Positions 32,198 through 41,488 of a DNA stretch of 50,610 bases are shown here, piece by piece. How positions within the stretch are numbered: position 1 is the first letter of the stretch; the number at the start of each line of letters is the position of its first letter. Origin of the DNA: Chloroflexota bacterium. GTDB lineage: Bacteria > Chloroflexota > Dormibacteria > CF-121. A program made the translations under genes and the position numbers. The stretch covers positions 1-50,610 of the forward strand of contig VBEN01000010.1 of NCBI GenBank assembly GCA_005881175.1, given 5' to 3'. The notes beneath the pieces are model-generated. The model saw nothing but the letters and a program-made list of their open reading frames with translations, made no database searches and had not been told where the DNA came from.

Positions 32198-32977
32198 GTG
32201 GAGTTGACGCATCTCCTCTACGCGCGGCGTGACGCCGTCGCGACCGTGACCATCAACCGCCCGGATGCTCGCAACGCGCTCAGCCACGAGGTGGTCGTCG
32301 AACTGCGTGCCGCGTTGCAAGAGGCAAAACTCGAGGCCGCGGTGCGCGCCATCGTCATTACGGGCGCCGGCCAGATCTTCTGCGCTGGGGCGGATCTCAA
32401 CAGTTTTCGTCGCGAGCAGCCGGAGCTGGATCGCTACTTCCAGCGGCGCCAGCTGGCCGAGCTCTTTAACGATATGACCGAACTCGGCAAACCGACCGTC
32501 GCGCGGGTCAACGGCCACGCCCTGGCGGCTGGGATGGGCCTGGTTGCGGCCTGCGACCTCGCGGTGGCATCCGATGCCGCCCAATTCGGAATGCCCGAGG
32601 TGAATGTCGGCGTCTTCCCGATGATGGTGATGGCCATCGTGTTTCGAAATCTTCCCCGCAAGGCCGCCATGGAACTGATGTTGACCGGCAAGCGCATCGA
32701 CGCGGTGGAGGCCTTAAGACTCGGTCTGATCAACCGCCAGGTGCCGGCCGAGCGACTCGATGCGGAAGTCGATGCCCTCACGCAAGAGCTGGCACGGAAG
32801 AGCCCGATCGGCATGAAGCTGGGGCTCGAGGCCTTCTACAAGATGCAGGACATGAGCTTCCCCGCGGCCATGGCCTACCTGCAAGACCAGCTCGCGCTGC
32901 TCAGCCTGAGCAGTGATTTGAAGGAAGGCGTGACGGCGTTCTTCGAGAAACGCGAGCCGAGATTCACGGGTCGATGA
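32198..32977 (+). CDS. Enoyl-CoA hydratase/isomerase (crotonase fold)
   Basis: 259-residue crotonase-superfamily enzyme. ITGAGQIFCAGADLNSF and NGHALAAGMGLVAACDLAVAS form the oxyanion hole, and MPEVNVGVFP has the catalytic-Glu region. Either 2-enoyl-CoA hydration or methylglutaconyl-CoA hydration would fit the neighbourhood (HMG-CoA lyase and a carboxyltransferase follow). Leaderless GTG start. ATGA overlap with the lyase. Confidence 0.92.
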   Translation: MELTHLLYARRDAVATVTINRPDARNALSHEVVVELRAALQEAKLEAAVRAIVITGAGQIFCAGADLNSFRREQPELDRYFQRRQLAELFNDMTELGKPTVARVNGHALAAGMGLVAACDLAVASDAAQFGMPEVNVGVFPMMVMAIVFRNLPRKAAMELMLTGKRIDAVEALRLGLINRQVPAERLDAEVDALTQELARKSPIGMKLGLEAFYKMQDMSFPAAMAYLQDQLALLSLSSDLKEGVTAFFEKREPRFTGR

Positions 32978-33885
32978 GCGCCCCATCCGTCGACTGGGTC
33001 GAGGTGGGTCCCCGCGACGGCCTGCAGAGCTGGGCAAGCCCAGTGCCGACTCCGGCAAAAGTTGGCCTGATCGCGGGCCTGCTGGACTGCGGCCTGCGAA
33101 GGGTCGAAGCCACCTCGATGGTGCATCCCAAGTGGGTGCCCCAGCTGGCCGACGCCGAAGCCGTGCTGGAAGCGCTGCAGGACCGCATGGATCGGCTGCG
33201 GGTCCTCGTGCCCAATCGCCAGGGCCTGGATCGGGCTAAAGCCGCCGGTGTGCGGAACATCGCCGTGACCGTGGCGGCGACCGACGGCTACAACCGGCAG
33301 AACCTCAATCGCTCAGTGCAGGAGACGCTGAACGACATCATCGAAATCGGCCGCGAGGCGACTGTCGATGGGGTCGCCGTTGATTCCAGCATCAGTGTGG
33401 CTTTTGGTTGCCCCTATGAGGGCGCCGTATCGCCGGCACGGGTCGAGGAGCTTGCGGTGATGCTGGCGGATGGCGGCATCAGGGAGATTACGCTGGCGGA
33501 TACGATCGGCGTCGCCAACCCAGCGCAGGTGGAGGAGCTGTTCCAGGCGATGAAGGAGCGGCTTCCCCTGGTGCGGTGGGGCGCCCATTTCCACGACACT
33601 CGCGGGGCGGCCATGGCGAACCTGTTGTCAGCGCTGGAAACGGGCGTCAGCCTCTTCGAGGGATCGGTCGGCGGCCTGGGCGGCAGCCCCTTTGCTCCGG
33701 GCGCCGGCGGCAACCTCTGCACCGAAGACGCGTTGACGATGCTGGAAGCCATGGGCATTAAGACCGGGGTCGACATCGACCGCCTCATCGAAGTGGCCCG
33801 CGGCCTCGAGCGCACGCTCGGCTCGAGACTGCCCGGCAAGATGCACGCCGTCCAACCGTCCGAAGCAAAAAGCGTGCTCGCATGA
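32974..33885 (+). CDS. Hydroxymethylglutaryl-CoA lyase-like protein with Cys-to-Ser change
   Basis: 303-residue HMGL-like TIM-barrel lyase. VEVGPRDGLQ (metal and substrate-binding Arg/Asp), FGCPYEG and the metal ligands HFHD (205-208) are intact. In characterised HMG-CoA lyases the glycine-rich flap GLGGCPYA carries the catalytic Cys; here it reads GLGGSPFAPGAGG, with Ser238. The reaction would be cleavage of HMG-CoA to acetyl-CoA and acetoacetate, the end of leucine breakdown, but the Ser may lower activity or signal another substrate. Overlaps both neighbours by 4 nt. Confidence 0.85.
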   Translation: MSAPSVDWVEVGPRDGLQSWASPVPTPAKVGLIAGLLDCGLRRVEATSMVHPKWVPQLADAEAVLEALQDRMDRLRVLVPNRQGLDRAKAAGVRNIAVTVAATDGYNRQNLNRSVQETLNDIIEIGREATVDGVAVDSSISVAFGCPYEGAVSPARVEELAVMLADGGIREITLADTIGVANPAQVEELFQAMKERLPLVRWGAHFHDTRGAAMANLLSALETGVSLFEGSVGGLGGSPFAPGAGGNLCTEDALTMLEAMGIKTGVDIDRLIEVARGLERTLGSRLPGKMHAVQPSEAKSVLA

Positions 33886-35429
33886 GCGCCGCCAAGCGCA
33901 AGGAAGCTGCCGGCGACGAGTTGAACGCGCGGTCGGACGCCGCGCGGGCCGGTGGCTCCGCGAAGTACGCCGAGAAGCTTCGCCAGGAGCACAAGCTGCC
34001 GGTGCGCCGCCGGCTCGAGCTCCTGCTGGACCCGGATTTCCTGATCGAAGACGGGCTGCTGGCGCACAGCGACGAGCCCGGTTACGGCGCCGATGGGGTG
34101 GTCACGGCGATCGGGCGGATCGATGGACGCACCGTCTGCGTCATGGCCAACGATCCGACGGTTAAGGCCGGCTCATGGGGACCGCGGACGGTGGAAAAAA
34201 TTGTTCGCATTCAGGAGACGGCGGAGCGGTTGCGGGTGCCGATTTTCTACCTGGTCGACTCGGCCGGAGCGCGGATCACCGACCAGGTTCAGATGTTTCC
34301 TGGGCGGCGGCACGCCGGCCGCATCTTCTATCAGGAGGTGCAGCTTTCCGGCGTCGTCCCGCAAATCTGCCTTCTCTTCGGCCCCTCCGCGGCGGGTGGC
34401 GCCTACATCCCGGCCTTCTGCGACATCACGATCATGGTCGAGGGCAACGCCAGCATGTACCTCGGATCACCGCGGATGGCGGAGATGGTGATCGGCGAGA
34501 AGGTGACCCTCGAAGAGATGGGCGGGGCACGGATGCACACGACCGTCAGCGGCTGTGGCGACATACTGGTGGCGTCCGATGAAGAGGCCATTGCCATGGG
34601 CCGCCGCTACCTCAGCTATTTCCCGCAGAACTGGCTGGAGACGGCCTCGCAACAGTCGCCGGCCGCAGCGCGGCCGCCCTTCCCGCTCGACAGCCTTGTC
34701 CCCGAGGATGAGGGGCGCGCCTTCAACATGCAGCACCTGATCGATGGCGTGATCGACGAGGGCAGCTTCTTCGAGATCAAGAAGCTCTACGCCAAGGAGA
34801 TCATTTGTGGTCTGGCGCGGATCGACGGGCGAGTTGTGGGGGTGATCGCCAATCAGCCGCTCCACAAAGGCGGCATTCTGTTCGTCGACTCTGCCGACAA
34901 AGCCGCGCGCTTCATCTGGCTGTGCGACGCCTTCAACATCTCGCTGCTGTTCCTCGCCGACGTGCCTGGCTTCATGATCGGCACCGCCGTGGAACGGCAG
35001 GGGATCATCCGCCACGGCGCCAAGATGGTCGCTGCGGTAGCGGAGGCGACCGTTCCGAAGATTTCGGTCATCGTCCGCAAGGCCTACGGGGCGGGCCTCT
35101 ATGCGATGGCCGGCCCGGCCTATGAATCGAATGCGACGCTGGCCCTGCCCACCGCCATGATCGGCGTCATGGGCCCGAGCGCCGCCGTCAATGCGGTCTT
35201 CTACAACAAAATCCAGGAACTCCCCGAAGCCGAGCGACCGGCCTTCGTCAGCAAGCTCCAGGAGGAATACCGGGAAGACATCGATCTCTATCGGCTGGCA
35301 TCAGATCTGATCGTCGATGCCGTGATCGCGCCGAACGATCTGCGCACCGAGCTGGTGAATCGGTTTGCCGCCTACGCAACAAGCCAGCGCTCGCGCGTGA
35401 ACCGCAAGCACGGCGTCTTCCCGGTCTAG
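33882..35429 (+). CDS. Acyl-CoA carboxylase carboxyltransferase (beta) subunit, MCC-like
   Basis: 515-residue biotin-dependent carboxyltransferase of the MCC/PCC beta family: FYLVDSAGARITDQVQMFPG, GPSAAGGAYIPAFCD, then LFLADVPGFMIGTAVERQGI and VRKAYGAGLYAMAG in the second half. The co-encoded HMG-CoA lyase and hydratase point to methylcrotonyl-CoA or a related substrate (inference). No biotin carboxylase or biotin carrier gene lies in the window, so the alpha subunit must be elsewhere. ATGA overlap with the lyase. Confidence 0.93.
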   Translation: MSAAKRKEAAGDELNARSDAARAGGSAKYAEKLRQEHKLPVRRRLELLLDPDFLIEDGLLAHSDEPGYGADGVVTAIGRIDGRTVCVMANDPTVKAGSWGPRTVEKIVRIQETAERLRVPIFYLVDSAGARITDQVQMFPGRRHAGRIFYQEVQLSGVVPQICLLFGPSAAGGAYIPAFCDITIMVEGNASMYLGSPRMAEMVIGEKVTLEEMGGARMHTTVSGCGDILVASDEEAIAMGRRYLSYFPQNWLETASQQSPAAARPPFPLDSLVPEDEGRAFNMQHLIDGVIDEGSFFEIKKLYAKEIICGLARIDGRVVGVIANQPLHKGGILFVDSADKAARFIWLCDAFNISLLFLADVPGFMIGTAVERQGIIRHGAKMVAAVAEATVPKISVIVRKAYGAGLYAMAGPAYESNATLALPTAMIGVMGPSAAVNAVFYNKIQELPEAERPAFVSKLQEEYREDIDLYRLASDLIVDAVIAPNDLRTELVNRFAAYATSQRSRVNRKHGVFPV

Positions 35430-35463
35430 CGCACGACGACGACTGTATTAGGCTGAAAGCCTC

Positions 35464-36735
35464 GTGCAGTTTGTTGTTCTTGGCCTGAGTCATAAGTCAG
35501 CCCCACTCGACGTCCGGGAACAGGCTTTCATTCCCGAAGCCGGGGTTGGCGAGTGCGTTCGTCGTCTTATCGACCATGATCTGATCGACAGCGGCGTCCT
35601 TCTCTCGACCTGCAACCGGACCGAGCTTTACGCGATCACCTCGGCGAGCGACACGCCCGATCGGCTGTTCGAATCGTTTGGCCTATGGCCGCATCAGCTG
35701 CCGTTCGAAGCCTGGCGGCGCTTCGCGTATCGGCTCACGGGCGACAATGCGATGGCTCATCTGTTTTTCGTTGCCGGCGGCCTCGACTCCCTGATGATCG
35801 GCGAGGCGCAAGTGCTCGGCCAGCTCAAGCGAGCGCTGGCCCGGGCCCGGCAGGCCGGCGCCCTCGACGTCCACCTTGAGATCATCATCCGAGGGGCGCT
35901 GCGAGCTGCCAAGCGCATTCGCCACGAAACCGGGCTCGGACGGCGCCCGGTTTCGGTAAGCCACGCCGCGGTGGCGGCTGCACAGGACGTCCTTGGCAGC
36001 CTCGCCGGCCGGAGTGTGCTGGTGCTGGGCGCCGGTGAGATGAGCGAGGTGACCTTGCGGCTATTGCGCAACCAGCGGATCGGTCAGGTCTATCTGGCCT
36101 CGAGATCATTCCAACGGGCCGACGAGGTTGCCCAGCCGGCCGGCGCGGCGGCGGTTCCCTTTGAGGCGATTGAAGAGATCATCGGTGTGGTGGACATCAT
36201 CGTGTCGTCGAGCAGCGCCCCTCACCATCTGCTCGACGCGGGCCGGGTCATGACCTTTCAGCAGCGTCGCGACGGTCGTCCGCTGCTGATCGTCGACATG
36301 GCTGTCCCGCGCGATATCGATCCCGACGCCGGCGCTGTTGCCGGCGTCCAACTCCTGAACATCGATGACCTCCAACAGGTCGCCGAGGCCAACCGCGAAG
36401 AACGTGAGGCCTTCATTCCGGCCGCGGAGCAGATCGTCGCCGAAGAGGTGCGAGCAACGCGCCATGCCCTGGATGCGAGAGAATCGGCACCCACGATCCA
36501 GGCCCTGGTCACTCGGATCGCGGACCTTCGTGACCGGGTCCTCGAGCGCCACCTGGCCCACGTGCCCGCAGCTGAGGTCGAGACGCGGGAGGCAATGCGG
36601 CAGCTGGCCGAGGCCCTGACGGCCAGGTTCCTCGACGGGCCCATCCGGGCTCTGCGCGAAAGTCCCGATCCAACCCTGGGAGCCGCCGTCATGCACGACG
36701 CCTTCGACCTCGACATCGAGCGGGAGACATCGTAG
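35464..36735 (+). CDS. hemA: Glutamyl-tRNA reductase
   Basis: 423-residue NADPH-dependent reductase making glutamate-1-semialdehyde from Glu-tRNA, the first step of tetrapyrrole synthesis. LGLSHKSAPLDVREQ and LLSTCNRTELYA (nucleophilic Cys) are diagnostic; LVLGAGEMSEVTLRLL is the NADPH-binding site and a dimerisation helix domain follows. GTG 35464; an extended -10 (TG then TATTAG, 35444-35451) gives a leader of about 6 nt. Directly followed by hemL. Confidence 0.97.
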   Translation: MQFVVLGLSHKSAPLDVREQAFIPEAGVGECVRRLIDHDLIDSGVLLSTCNRTELYAITSASDTPDRLFESFGLWPHQLPFEAWRRFAYRLTGDNAMAHLFFVAGGLDSLMIGEAQVLGQLKRALARARQAGALDVHLEIIIRGALRAAKRIRHETGLGRRPVSVSHAAVAAAQDVLGSLAGRSVLVLGAGEMSEVTLRLLRNQRIGQVYLASRSFQRADEVAQPAGAAAVPFEAIEEIIGVVDIIVSSSSAPHHLLDAGRVMTFQQRRDGRPLLIVDMAVPRDIDPDAGAVAGVQLLNIDDLQQVAEANREEREAFIPAAEQIVAEEVRATRHALDARESAPTIQALVTRIADLRDRVLERHLAHVPAAEVETREAMRQLAEALTARFLDGPIRALRESPDPTLGAAVMHDAFDLDIERETS

Positions 36736-36755
36736 GCGTCGAGCGGTCGGCCGCG

Positions 36756-38027
36756 CTGTTCGAGGAGGCACAGCGCCTGATCCCGGGCGGCGTCAACAGC
36801 CCGGTCCGAGCCTATGGCGCGGTCGGGGGGACGCCGCCCTTCATCGCCCGAGCCGAAGGTCCCTGGGTCTGGGATATCGACGACAACCGGTATCTCGATC
36901 TGGTCGGCTCCTGGGGTCCCTTGATCCTGGGTCACCGCCCGCCGGCCGTCGTCGAGGCGATACGCGCGCAACTGGAGCGAGGCTGGACCTTCGGCGCGCC
37001 GACCGAGGGCGAAGTGCGACTGGCGTCGCTTGTTTCCGACCGGATGCCGGCGATCGATATGCTCCGGCTCGTCAATTCTGGAACCGAAGCGACCATGTCC
37101 GCCGTTCGGCTCGCGCGGGCCGCTACCGGGCGGCGCAAGCTCATCAAGTTCGCCGGTGGGTACCACGGGCACGCCGACTCGCTGCTGGTGGACGCGGGCT
37201 CAGGGGTGGCGACGCTGGGTGTCCCGGGGACGCCGGGCATCACCCCGGCCGCCGCGGAGGACACAGTGGTGGCCCGGTTCAACGCGCTGGGCGACGTCGA
37301 ATCGGCGATGGAGCGCTGGCCGAAACAGGTTGCCGCTGTCATCGTCGAGCCGGTCGCGGGGAACATGGGCGTTGTCCTTCCGACGGACGGCTTCCTCGCC
37401 GGACTGCGCGACGTGACTCGCGACAGTGGGAGCCTGCTGATCTTCGATGAAGTCATCACCGGCTTCCGGATCGCCCGTGGTGGCGCGCAGGAACTCTACG
37501 GCGTTACCCCAGATCTCACTTGCCTGGGCAAGGTGTTGGGGGGCGGCCTTCCGATCGGGGCGTACGGTGGACGGCGAGACATCATGGAGCAGGTGGCGCC
37601 GGCCGGTCCGGTCTACCAGGCCGGGACGTTGTCCGGGAATCCCCTCGCCGTGGCGGCCGGGCTGGCCACGCTCGAGGCGCTGGATCATCGCGTCTACCAC
37701 CAGCTGGAAGCGACCGGCGGTCGAGTCGCCAGCGCGCTGGCGTTAGCCGCGGCGGTGGCCGGCGTCCCGCTGACCGTCAACCGGGTGGGGTCGATGTTAA
37801 CGGCGTTCTTCACCGCAGGCGTGGTAACCGACTACGACACGGCCAAGCGGGCCGACACGGTGCAGTTCGCCGCCTGGTTTCGGCGTCTCCTGCCACAGGG
37901 TGTCCTGTTCCCGCCGTCACAGTTTGAGGCGGCGTTTCTTTCGACGGCGCACGATGACGACGCGCTGGCGTTTTTGGAATCGGCTCTCCAGGAATCCTTC
38001 AGCGGCGTCCTGGCTGATCGTCGTTAA
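36756..38027 (+). CDS. hemL: Glutamate-1-semialdehyde 2,1-aminomutase, non-standard start
   Basis: PLP-dependent aminomutase producing 5-aminolevulinate. LIPGGVNSPVRAYGAVGG, YLDLVGSWGPLILGH, NSGTEATMSAVRLARAATG, GGYHGHAD, LLIFDEVITGFR and LTCLGKVLGGGLPIGAYG (PLP lysine) are all present, with full length. No ATG, GTG or TTG lies upstream of the conserved N-terminus; the first standard start, TTG 36921, would delete about 55 essential residues. Candidates are CTG 36756 (used here) and GTA 36732, which overlaps the hemA stop as GTAG with GGGAG 5 nt before it. Coupled to hemA. Confidence 0.93.
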   Translation: MFEEAQRLIPGGVNSPVRAYGAVGGTPPFIARAEGPWVWDIDDNRYLDLVGSWGPLILGHRPPAVVEAIRAQLERGWTFGAPTEGEVRLASLVSDRMPAIDMLRLVNSGTEATMSAVRLARAATGRRKLIKFAGGYHGHADSLLVDAGSGVATLGVPGTPGITPAAAEDTVVARFNALGDVESAMERWPKQVAAVIVEPVAGNMGVVLPTDGFLAGLRDVTRDSGSLLIFDEVITGFRIARGGAQELYGVTPDLTCLGKVLGGGLPIGAYGGRRDIMEQVAPAGPVYQAGTLSGNPLAVAAGLATLEALDHRVYHQLEATGGRVASALALAAAVAGVPLTVNRVGSMLTAFFTAGVVTDYDTAKRADTVQFAAWFRRLLPQGVLFPPSQFEAAFLSTAHDDDALAFLESALQESFSGVLADRR

Positions 38028-38194
38028 ACCTCGAGCCTCGAGTCTCTGGGAGCGGGAATGGTTGTGATCTCGCGGAATCAGGACAAGCACCACCTCCCAC
38101 ATCGTTCCGCCCGAGCCGCGCCATAGGAGGCCTGCGGTGGTGCAGGCTCTGACTCCGACATCGCGCTGTGGAACCCATCGGATAGGTGGCGCGG

Positions 38195-38782
38195 TCAGCT
38201 ATGGTGACTCCGCGATCTGGTCGCGACGCCAATCAAGCCGGCCAGCGCGGCCACGCCGGCGGCCAGGGCGGTCCCGAAGCCCACGCCGAATAGGATCCCA
38301 ATGGTCTGAAAGACAAGTCCGGCAGGACCGGGTGGCGGCGTAAGCGCACCCGGCGGAGGGGCCAATGCACCCGGCGGCGGTGTCAGAAAGCCAGGTGGCG
38401 GTGATGTCCCAAAGCCGAACGAGCCGCCGCCACCGAATGAGCCACCGTCCGCGCACAGGGTAGTGAGTTCCATCAGCCGGTGCATCATTGCCGGGCCGAA
38501 CGGAATGAGCGCCAGCACGGCGCAACCGCTGATCGCCCCCACCACCACTCCGGCGAGTGCCGCCGATGGCACCGTTCCATCGGCGCGACCGGCCGCGAAG
38601 CCGGCTGCGCCGGCCAGTAGCAGGAAGATGAACGCCGCGCCGAGATTCAGCAGGATGATGCTGAGGGGACCGACGCGACAGAGGTCGGCGGGACGAAGCA
38701 CGAGGATCGCCAGGTTCGCGGCCAGCGTGGACGCGAACGCGATCACGCCGGCGACGGCGCCGAAACGGACCCCGGCCAGCAT
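38195..38782 (-). CDS. Membrane protein with Pro/Gly-rich loop
   Basis: 195 residues with four hydrophobic helices. Between helices 3 and 4 is a Gly/Ser/Phe-rich stretch followed by three imperfect repeats of PPPGAL (GALAPPPGALTPPPG). I do not recognise a family. ATG 38782 is preferred; TTG 38785 is immediately upstream. It is convergent with hemL and lies downstream of the CHRD remnant. The other large open frame in this region is a shadow lacking helices. Confidence 0.6.
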   Translation of the reverse strand: MLAGVRFGAVAGVIAFASTLAANLAILVLRPADLCRVGPLSIILLNLGAAFIFLLLAGAAGFAAGRADGTVPSAALAGVVVGAISGCAVLALIPFGPAMMHRLMELTTLCADGGSFGGGGSFGFGTSPPPGFLTPPPGALAPPPGALTPPPGPAGLVFQTIGILFGVGFGTALAAGVAALAGLIGVATRSRSHHS

Positions 38783-38824
38783 CAATGTGACTCAACGGGG
38801 GGCTTCGCCGCGTGGCAGGAACCC

Positions 38825-38864
38825 CGGACGGCAATCAGATCAGTGTTGTGCTCTGAGCCGTCCG
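38825..38864. repeat. Long hairpin between minus-strand genes
   Basis: CGGACGGC (38825-38832) pairs with GCCGTCCG (38857-38864), and inside it TCAGA (38835-38839) pairs with TCTGA (38852-38856): 13 base pairs with a 2-nt bulge and a 12-nt loop. It covers the stop codon of the CHRD remnant. There is no T tract, so it is a structural or processing element rather than a clear intrinsic terminator. Confidence 0.4.
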
Positions 38865-39094
38865 CGGATCTCCCCCGCTGGATGTTGAAGCGTGTGGACG
38901 TTCGCGTACGCGTCACCACTGATGATAGCGGCCAGTAACTCCGGGGTTGGCCTGAACGTACCTTCGGCGAGGATCTTTCCGTCCGCCCCGGAAGGAGCCG
39001 AATCGTCATCCCGGACACCGGGGTAGAGCCGTGGTCGTTGATTGAGCGAGCTGGGCGCGCGCGTCGCCCCGTTACGAGTGCGTACCGTTCCTAG
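38840..39094 (-). pseudogene. Remnant of a CHRD-domain protein
   Basis: The 38783-39116 interval has no intact gene, but one - strand frame ending at TGA 38840 reads AEGTFRPTPELLAAIISGDA then YANVHTLQHPAGEIRGRL. This matches the C-terminal part of CHRD domains (AYVNVHT..PxGEIRGQL pattern). The frame starts after a TAA at 39097-39095 without any ATG, GTG or TTG, and its first ~35 codons do not look like CHRD. Only about 45 residues of a ~115-residue domain remain, so this is a decayed or truncated gene. Confidence 0.6.
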
Positions 39095-39116
39095 TTACGT
39101 CGTTCCTGGTGGCTCG

Positions 39117-40595
39117 TCAGGAGGTCCGTATTGTGAGCTGGCAACCGGTGCCTCGATCGAGCTGTAACGTGAGCCGCCCGGTGTTGGCGTCCCATTGCGA
39201 GCTGGCAAGGCACGTTCCGCGGCCAACCGGCGGGGGAAGGGTGACCGCCGGCCACCCGATCACGATTGGCTGATCGGCGTGCGATGCGTCGACCCGGATC
39301 GCCAGTGACCCCTGCACACCGTCGCCGCGTCCGGGGTGCACACCAGCGGGCGCCGCGACCACGTATGGCCTCGCGAGATGCCGCAGCGCCTCTCGATTGA
39401 CCGTCCGCCCAGTGGCGTCGCGGATCCCCCACCAGCGGTTTTCCCGCCATTGCCACCAGGCCCAGCCGATGCCAAGCCGATCGGCCTCGTCGAGAGCCGC
39501 GTCAGCGTAGGACAGGGCTCCCTCCTGGGTCAGGTCGTAACCGAGCTCGCCGATCCATAGCGGCGCGGGGACTTCAGCCGCCTCCTTGACCCGCTGCTGA
39601 ACACGCTGGCGCAGGAAGGCTGGATCACCCGTCCAGAAGGGCGGAATCAGCGAGCCTTCGTAGAGGTGCGTGCCGTACACCAGATTCGGAGCCTTGAGGT
39701 GGACGACGACGGTGTTCATGGTGAGCAGCAGGATGCCTTCGACAAGGAATAGGTGATTCGGGTCGACGGCGCCAATCGCCTCGATCGCGTCCTTGAACAT
39801 CGGCCAGAGGTAGTACTTGTCAAAGATGCGGGGTGGGATCGGCAGCGGATGGGCCTCGTTGAAGATGTCGTAGCCAGCGATCCCAGAGTGGTCTTTGAAG
39901 CGCGCGGCCACCGCCTGCCAGGTTTTATAGAAGTCCGTCTTCCAGTCCGATGACAGCCAGAAGTACGTGTCCGAGGTGAAGGAGGCGGGGGACAGCGACG
40001 GGCTCCAGGAGTATTGAGGCAGTGGATTCCAGTTCGGGACGCCAACCGTGGCCCATCCCGGCGCGCCCGAGTAGCCAAAGCGAGGGCTCCATCCCAGCCG
40101 GAAGTGCATGTCGAGGACGACGTAGAGCCCATGGCGGTTCAGCATCGCCACCGTGCCGGCGACCCGGTCGAGATACCCCCGGTCGATGCGGCCGCGCACC
40201 GGCTCGAGCTGGGACCAATCAATGCCCAGACGGACGACGTCGAAGCCGGCGCGCTGCATCAGCGTGGCGTCGGTCTCGTCGAGCGGAGCCGGCGGACTTT
40301 TCGGGTATGCCACGAGCGCGTCGGTGTTGAAGCCTCGCAGGAGCACCTTGCGGCCCTCCTCGTCGACGATTTGGCCGCGCTCCGTCCGCAGCCAGGAGAG
40401 CCCTGCGTCATCGGGGCCATAATGGGCGGGCGAAACCGAGGCGGTCAGGCTGCCAGCCGGAAGGTACGCCACGATCGTGACCAGGATTATCACGGCCAGC
40501 AGGCCCAGCGCGACGCGGCGCCATCGCTGCCAGCGACGTCCTGGAGCACGGCGCGACGGCTGAAGCGCGGGTTGCGCTGCTCGCCGTCGGCTCAG
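39117..40595 (-). CDS. Membrane-anchored GH5-type glycoside hydrolase, CTG start
   Basis: 492 residues from CTG 40595. An Arg-rich N-terminus ([19 protein letters not shown]) leads into one transmembrane anchor ([18 protein letters not shown]). The GH5/endoglycoceramidase-like barrel follows: [23 protein letters not shown], general acid in DIFNEAHP and nucleophile in [11 protein letters not shown]-terminal beta domain ends the protein. The first GTG (40493) would start mid-helix without the charged head. CTG 40595 overlaps the sucD TGA (CTGA). The substrate may be a beta-glucan or glycolipid. Its coupling to sucD is odd for an extracellular glycosidase. Confidence 0.88.
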   Translation of the reverse strand: MSRRRAAQPALQPSRRAPGRRWQRWRRVALGLLAVIILVTIVAYLPAGSLTASVSPAHYGPDDAGLSWLRTERGQIVDEEGRKVLLRGFNTDALVAYPKSPPAPLDETDATLMQRAGFDVVRLGIDWSQLEPVRGRIDRGYLDRVAGTVAMLNRHGLYVVLDMHFRLGWSPRFGYSGAPGWATVGVPNWNPLPQYSWSPSLSPASFTSDTYFWLSSDWKTDFYKTWQAVAARFKDHSGIAGYDIFNEAHPLPIPPRIFDKYYLWPMFKDAIEAIGAVDPNHLFLVEGILLLTMNTVVVHLKAPNLVYGTHLYEGSLIPPFWTGDPAFLRQRVQQRVKEAAEVPAPLWIGELGYDLTQEGALSYADAALDEADRLGIGWAWWQWRENRWWGIRDATGRTVNREALRHLARPYVVAAPAGVHPGRGDGVQGSLAIRVDASHADQPIVIGWPAVTLPPPVGRGTCLASSQWDANTGRLTLQLDRGTGCQLTIRTS

Positions 40596-41488
40596 CGGTG
40601 CGCGGCGCTTGACGGTTGGTCCACGGCGGCCGCGGCGGCCGCCACCACCTCCTCAATGGTGTCGCAGATCTCGGCGCCGGCCCGCTTCAGCGCTTGCACT
40701 TTCGAGGATGCCGTGCCGGTGTTGCCCGAGATAATGGCGCCGGCATGGCCCATGCGCTTCCCGGGCGGGGCGGTGCGGCCGCTGATGAACCCGATCACCG
40801 GCTTACCGAAATCGCGGCCGATCACGCTCTCCGCGGCGGCCTCCTCGTCGCTGCCCCCGATCTCGCCAATCATGACCACTGCGCGGGTCGCCGCGTCCTC
40901 TTTGAACAGGCGCAGCACTTCGCTGAACGACAGCCCGAGGATCGGATCGCCACCGATGCCGACCGAGGTGGTCTGCCCCAAGCCGGCCTGACTCAGCCCC
41001 TGGATCACCTCGTAGGTCAGGGTGCCGCTTCGCGAGACGATGCCGACGGAGCCCTCGTGATTGATGTGATTCGGGATGATGCCGACCTTCCCCTGGCCGG
41101 CCGTGACCAATCCCGGGCAGTTCGGTCCGATCAGCCTGACACCGGCAGCCTCGACGAACGCCCGCGCCCGCACCATGTCGTAAAGGGGAATCCCTTCGGT
41201 GATGCAGACGATCAGCCCGATGCCGCCGGCAGCCGCTTCCATGATGGCGTCGGCGGCAAATGGGGCGGGGACGAAAATGCCGCTGACGTCGGCGCCAGTC
41301 TCACGCCTGGCGTCGGCCACCATGTCAAAGATGGGGACGCCGAGATGGGTCGTGCCACCCTTTCCCGGGCTGACGCCGGCCACCAGGTTGGTCCCATAGG
41401 CCTTCATCTGCTCGGCATGGAACGTCCCTTCACGGCCGGTCAGTCCCTGGACGAGCACCCGGCTCTGGCTGGAGAGCAGGATACTCAT
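40592..41488 (-). CDS. sucD: Succinyl-CoA synthetase alpha subunit
   Basis: 298-residue alpha subunit. CoA-binding N-domain ([20 protein letters not shown]) and phosphohistidine loop [15 protein letters not shown] are clear. With SucC it makes ATP or GTP from succinyl-CoA, finishing the propionyl-CoA route encoded upstream. ATGA overlap with sucC; its stop overlaps the GH5 CTG. Confidence 0.96.
   Translation of the reverse strand: MSILLSSQSRVLVQGLTGREGTFHAEQMKAYGTNLVAGVSPGKGGTTHLGVPIFDMVADARRETGADVSGIFVPAPFAADAIMEAAAGGIGLIVCITEGIPLYDMVRARAFVEAAGVRLIGPNCPGLVTAGQGKVGIIPNHINHEGSVGIVSRSGTLTYEVIQGLSQAGLGQTTSVGIGGDPILGLSFSEVLRLFKEDAATRAVVMIGEIGGSDEEAAAESVIGRDFGKPVIGFISGRTAPPGKRMGHAGAIISGNTGTASSKVQALKRAGAEICDTIEEVVAAAAAAVDQPSSAAHR

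Noticed and set aside
38782-39018. 78-codon minus-strand open frame between GH5 and the membrane protein
   Set aside because: Arg/Ser-rich with no family pattern; the neighbouring frame shows a recognisable CHRD remnant instead.
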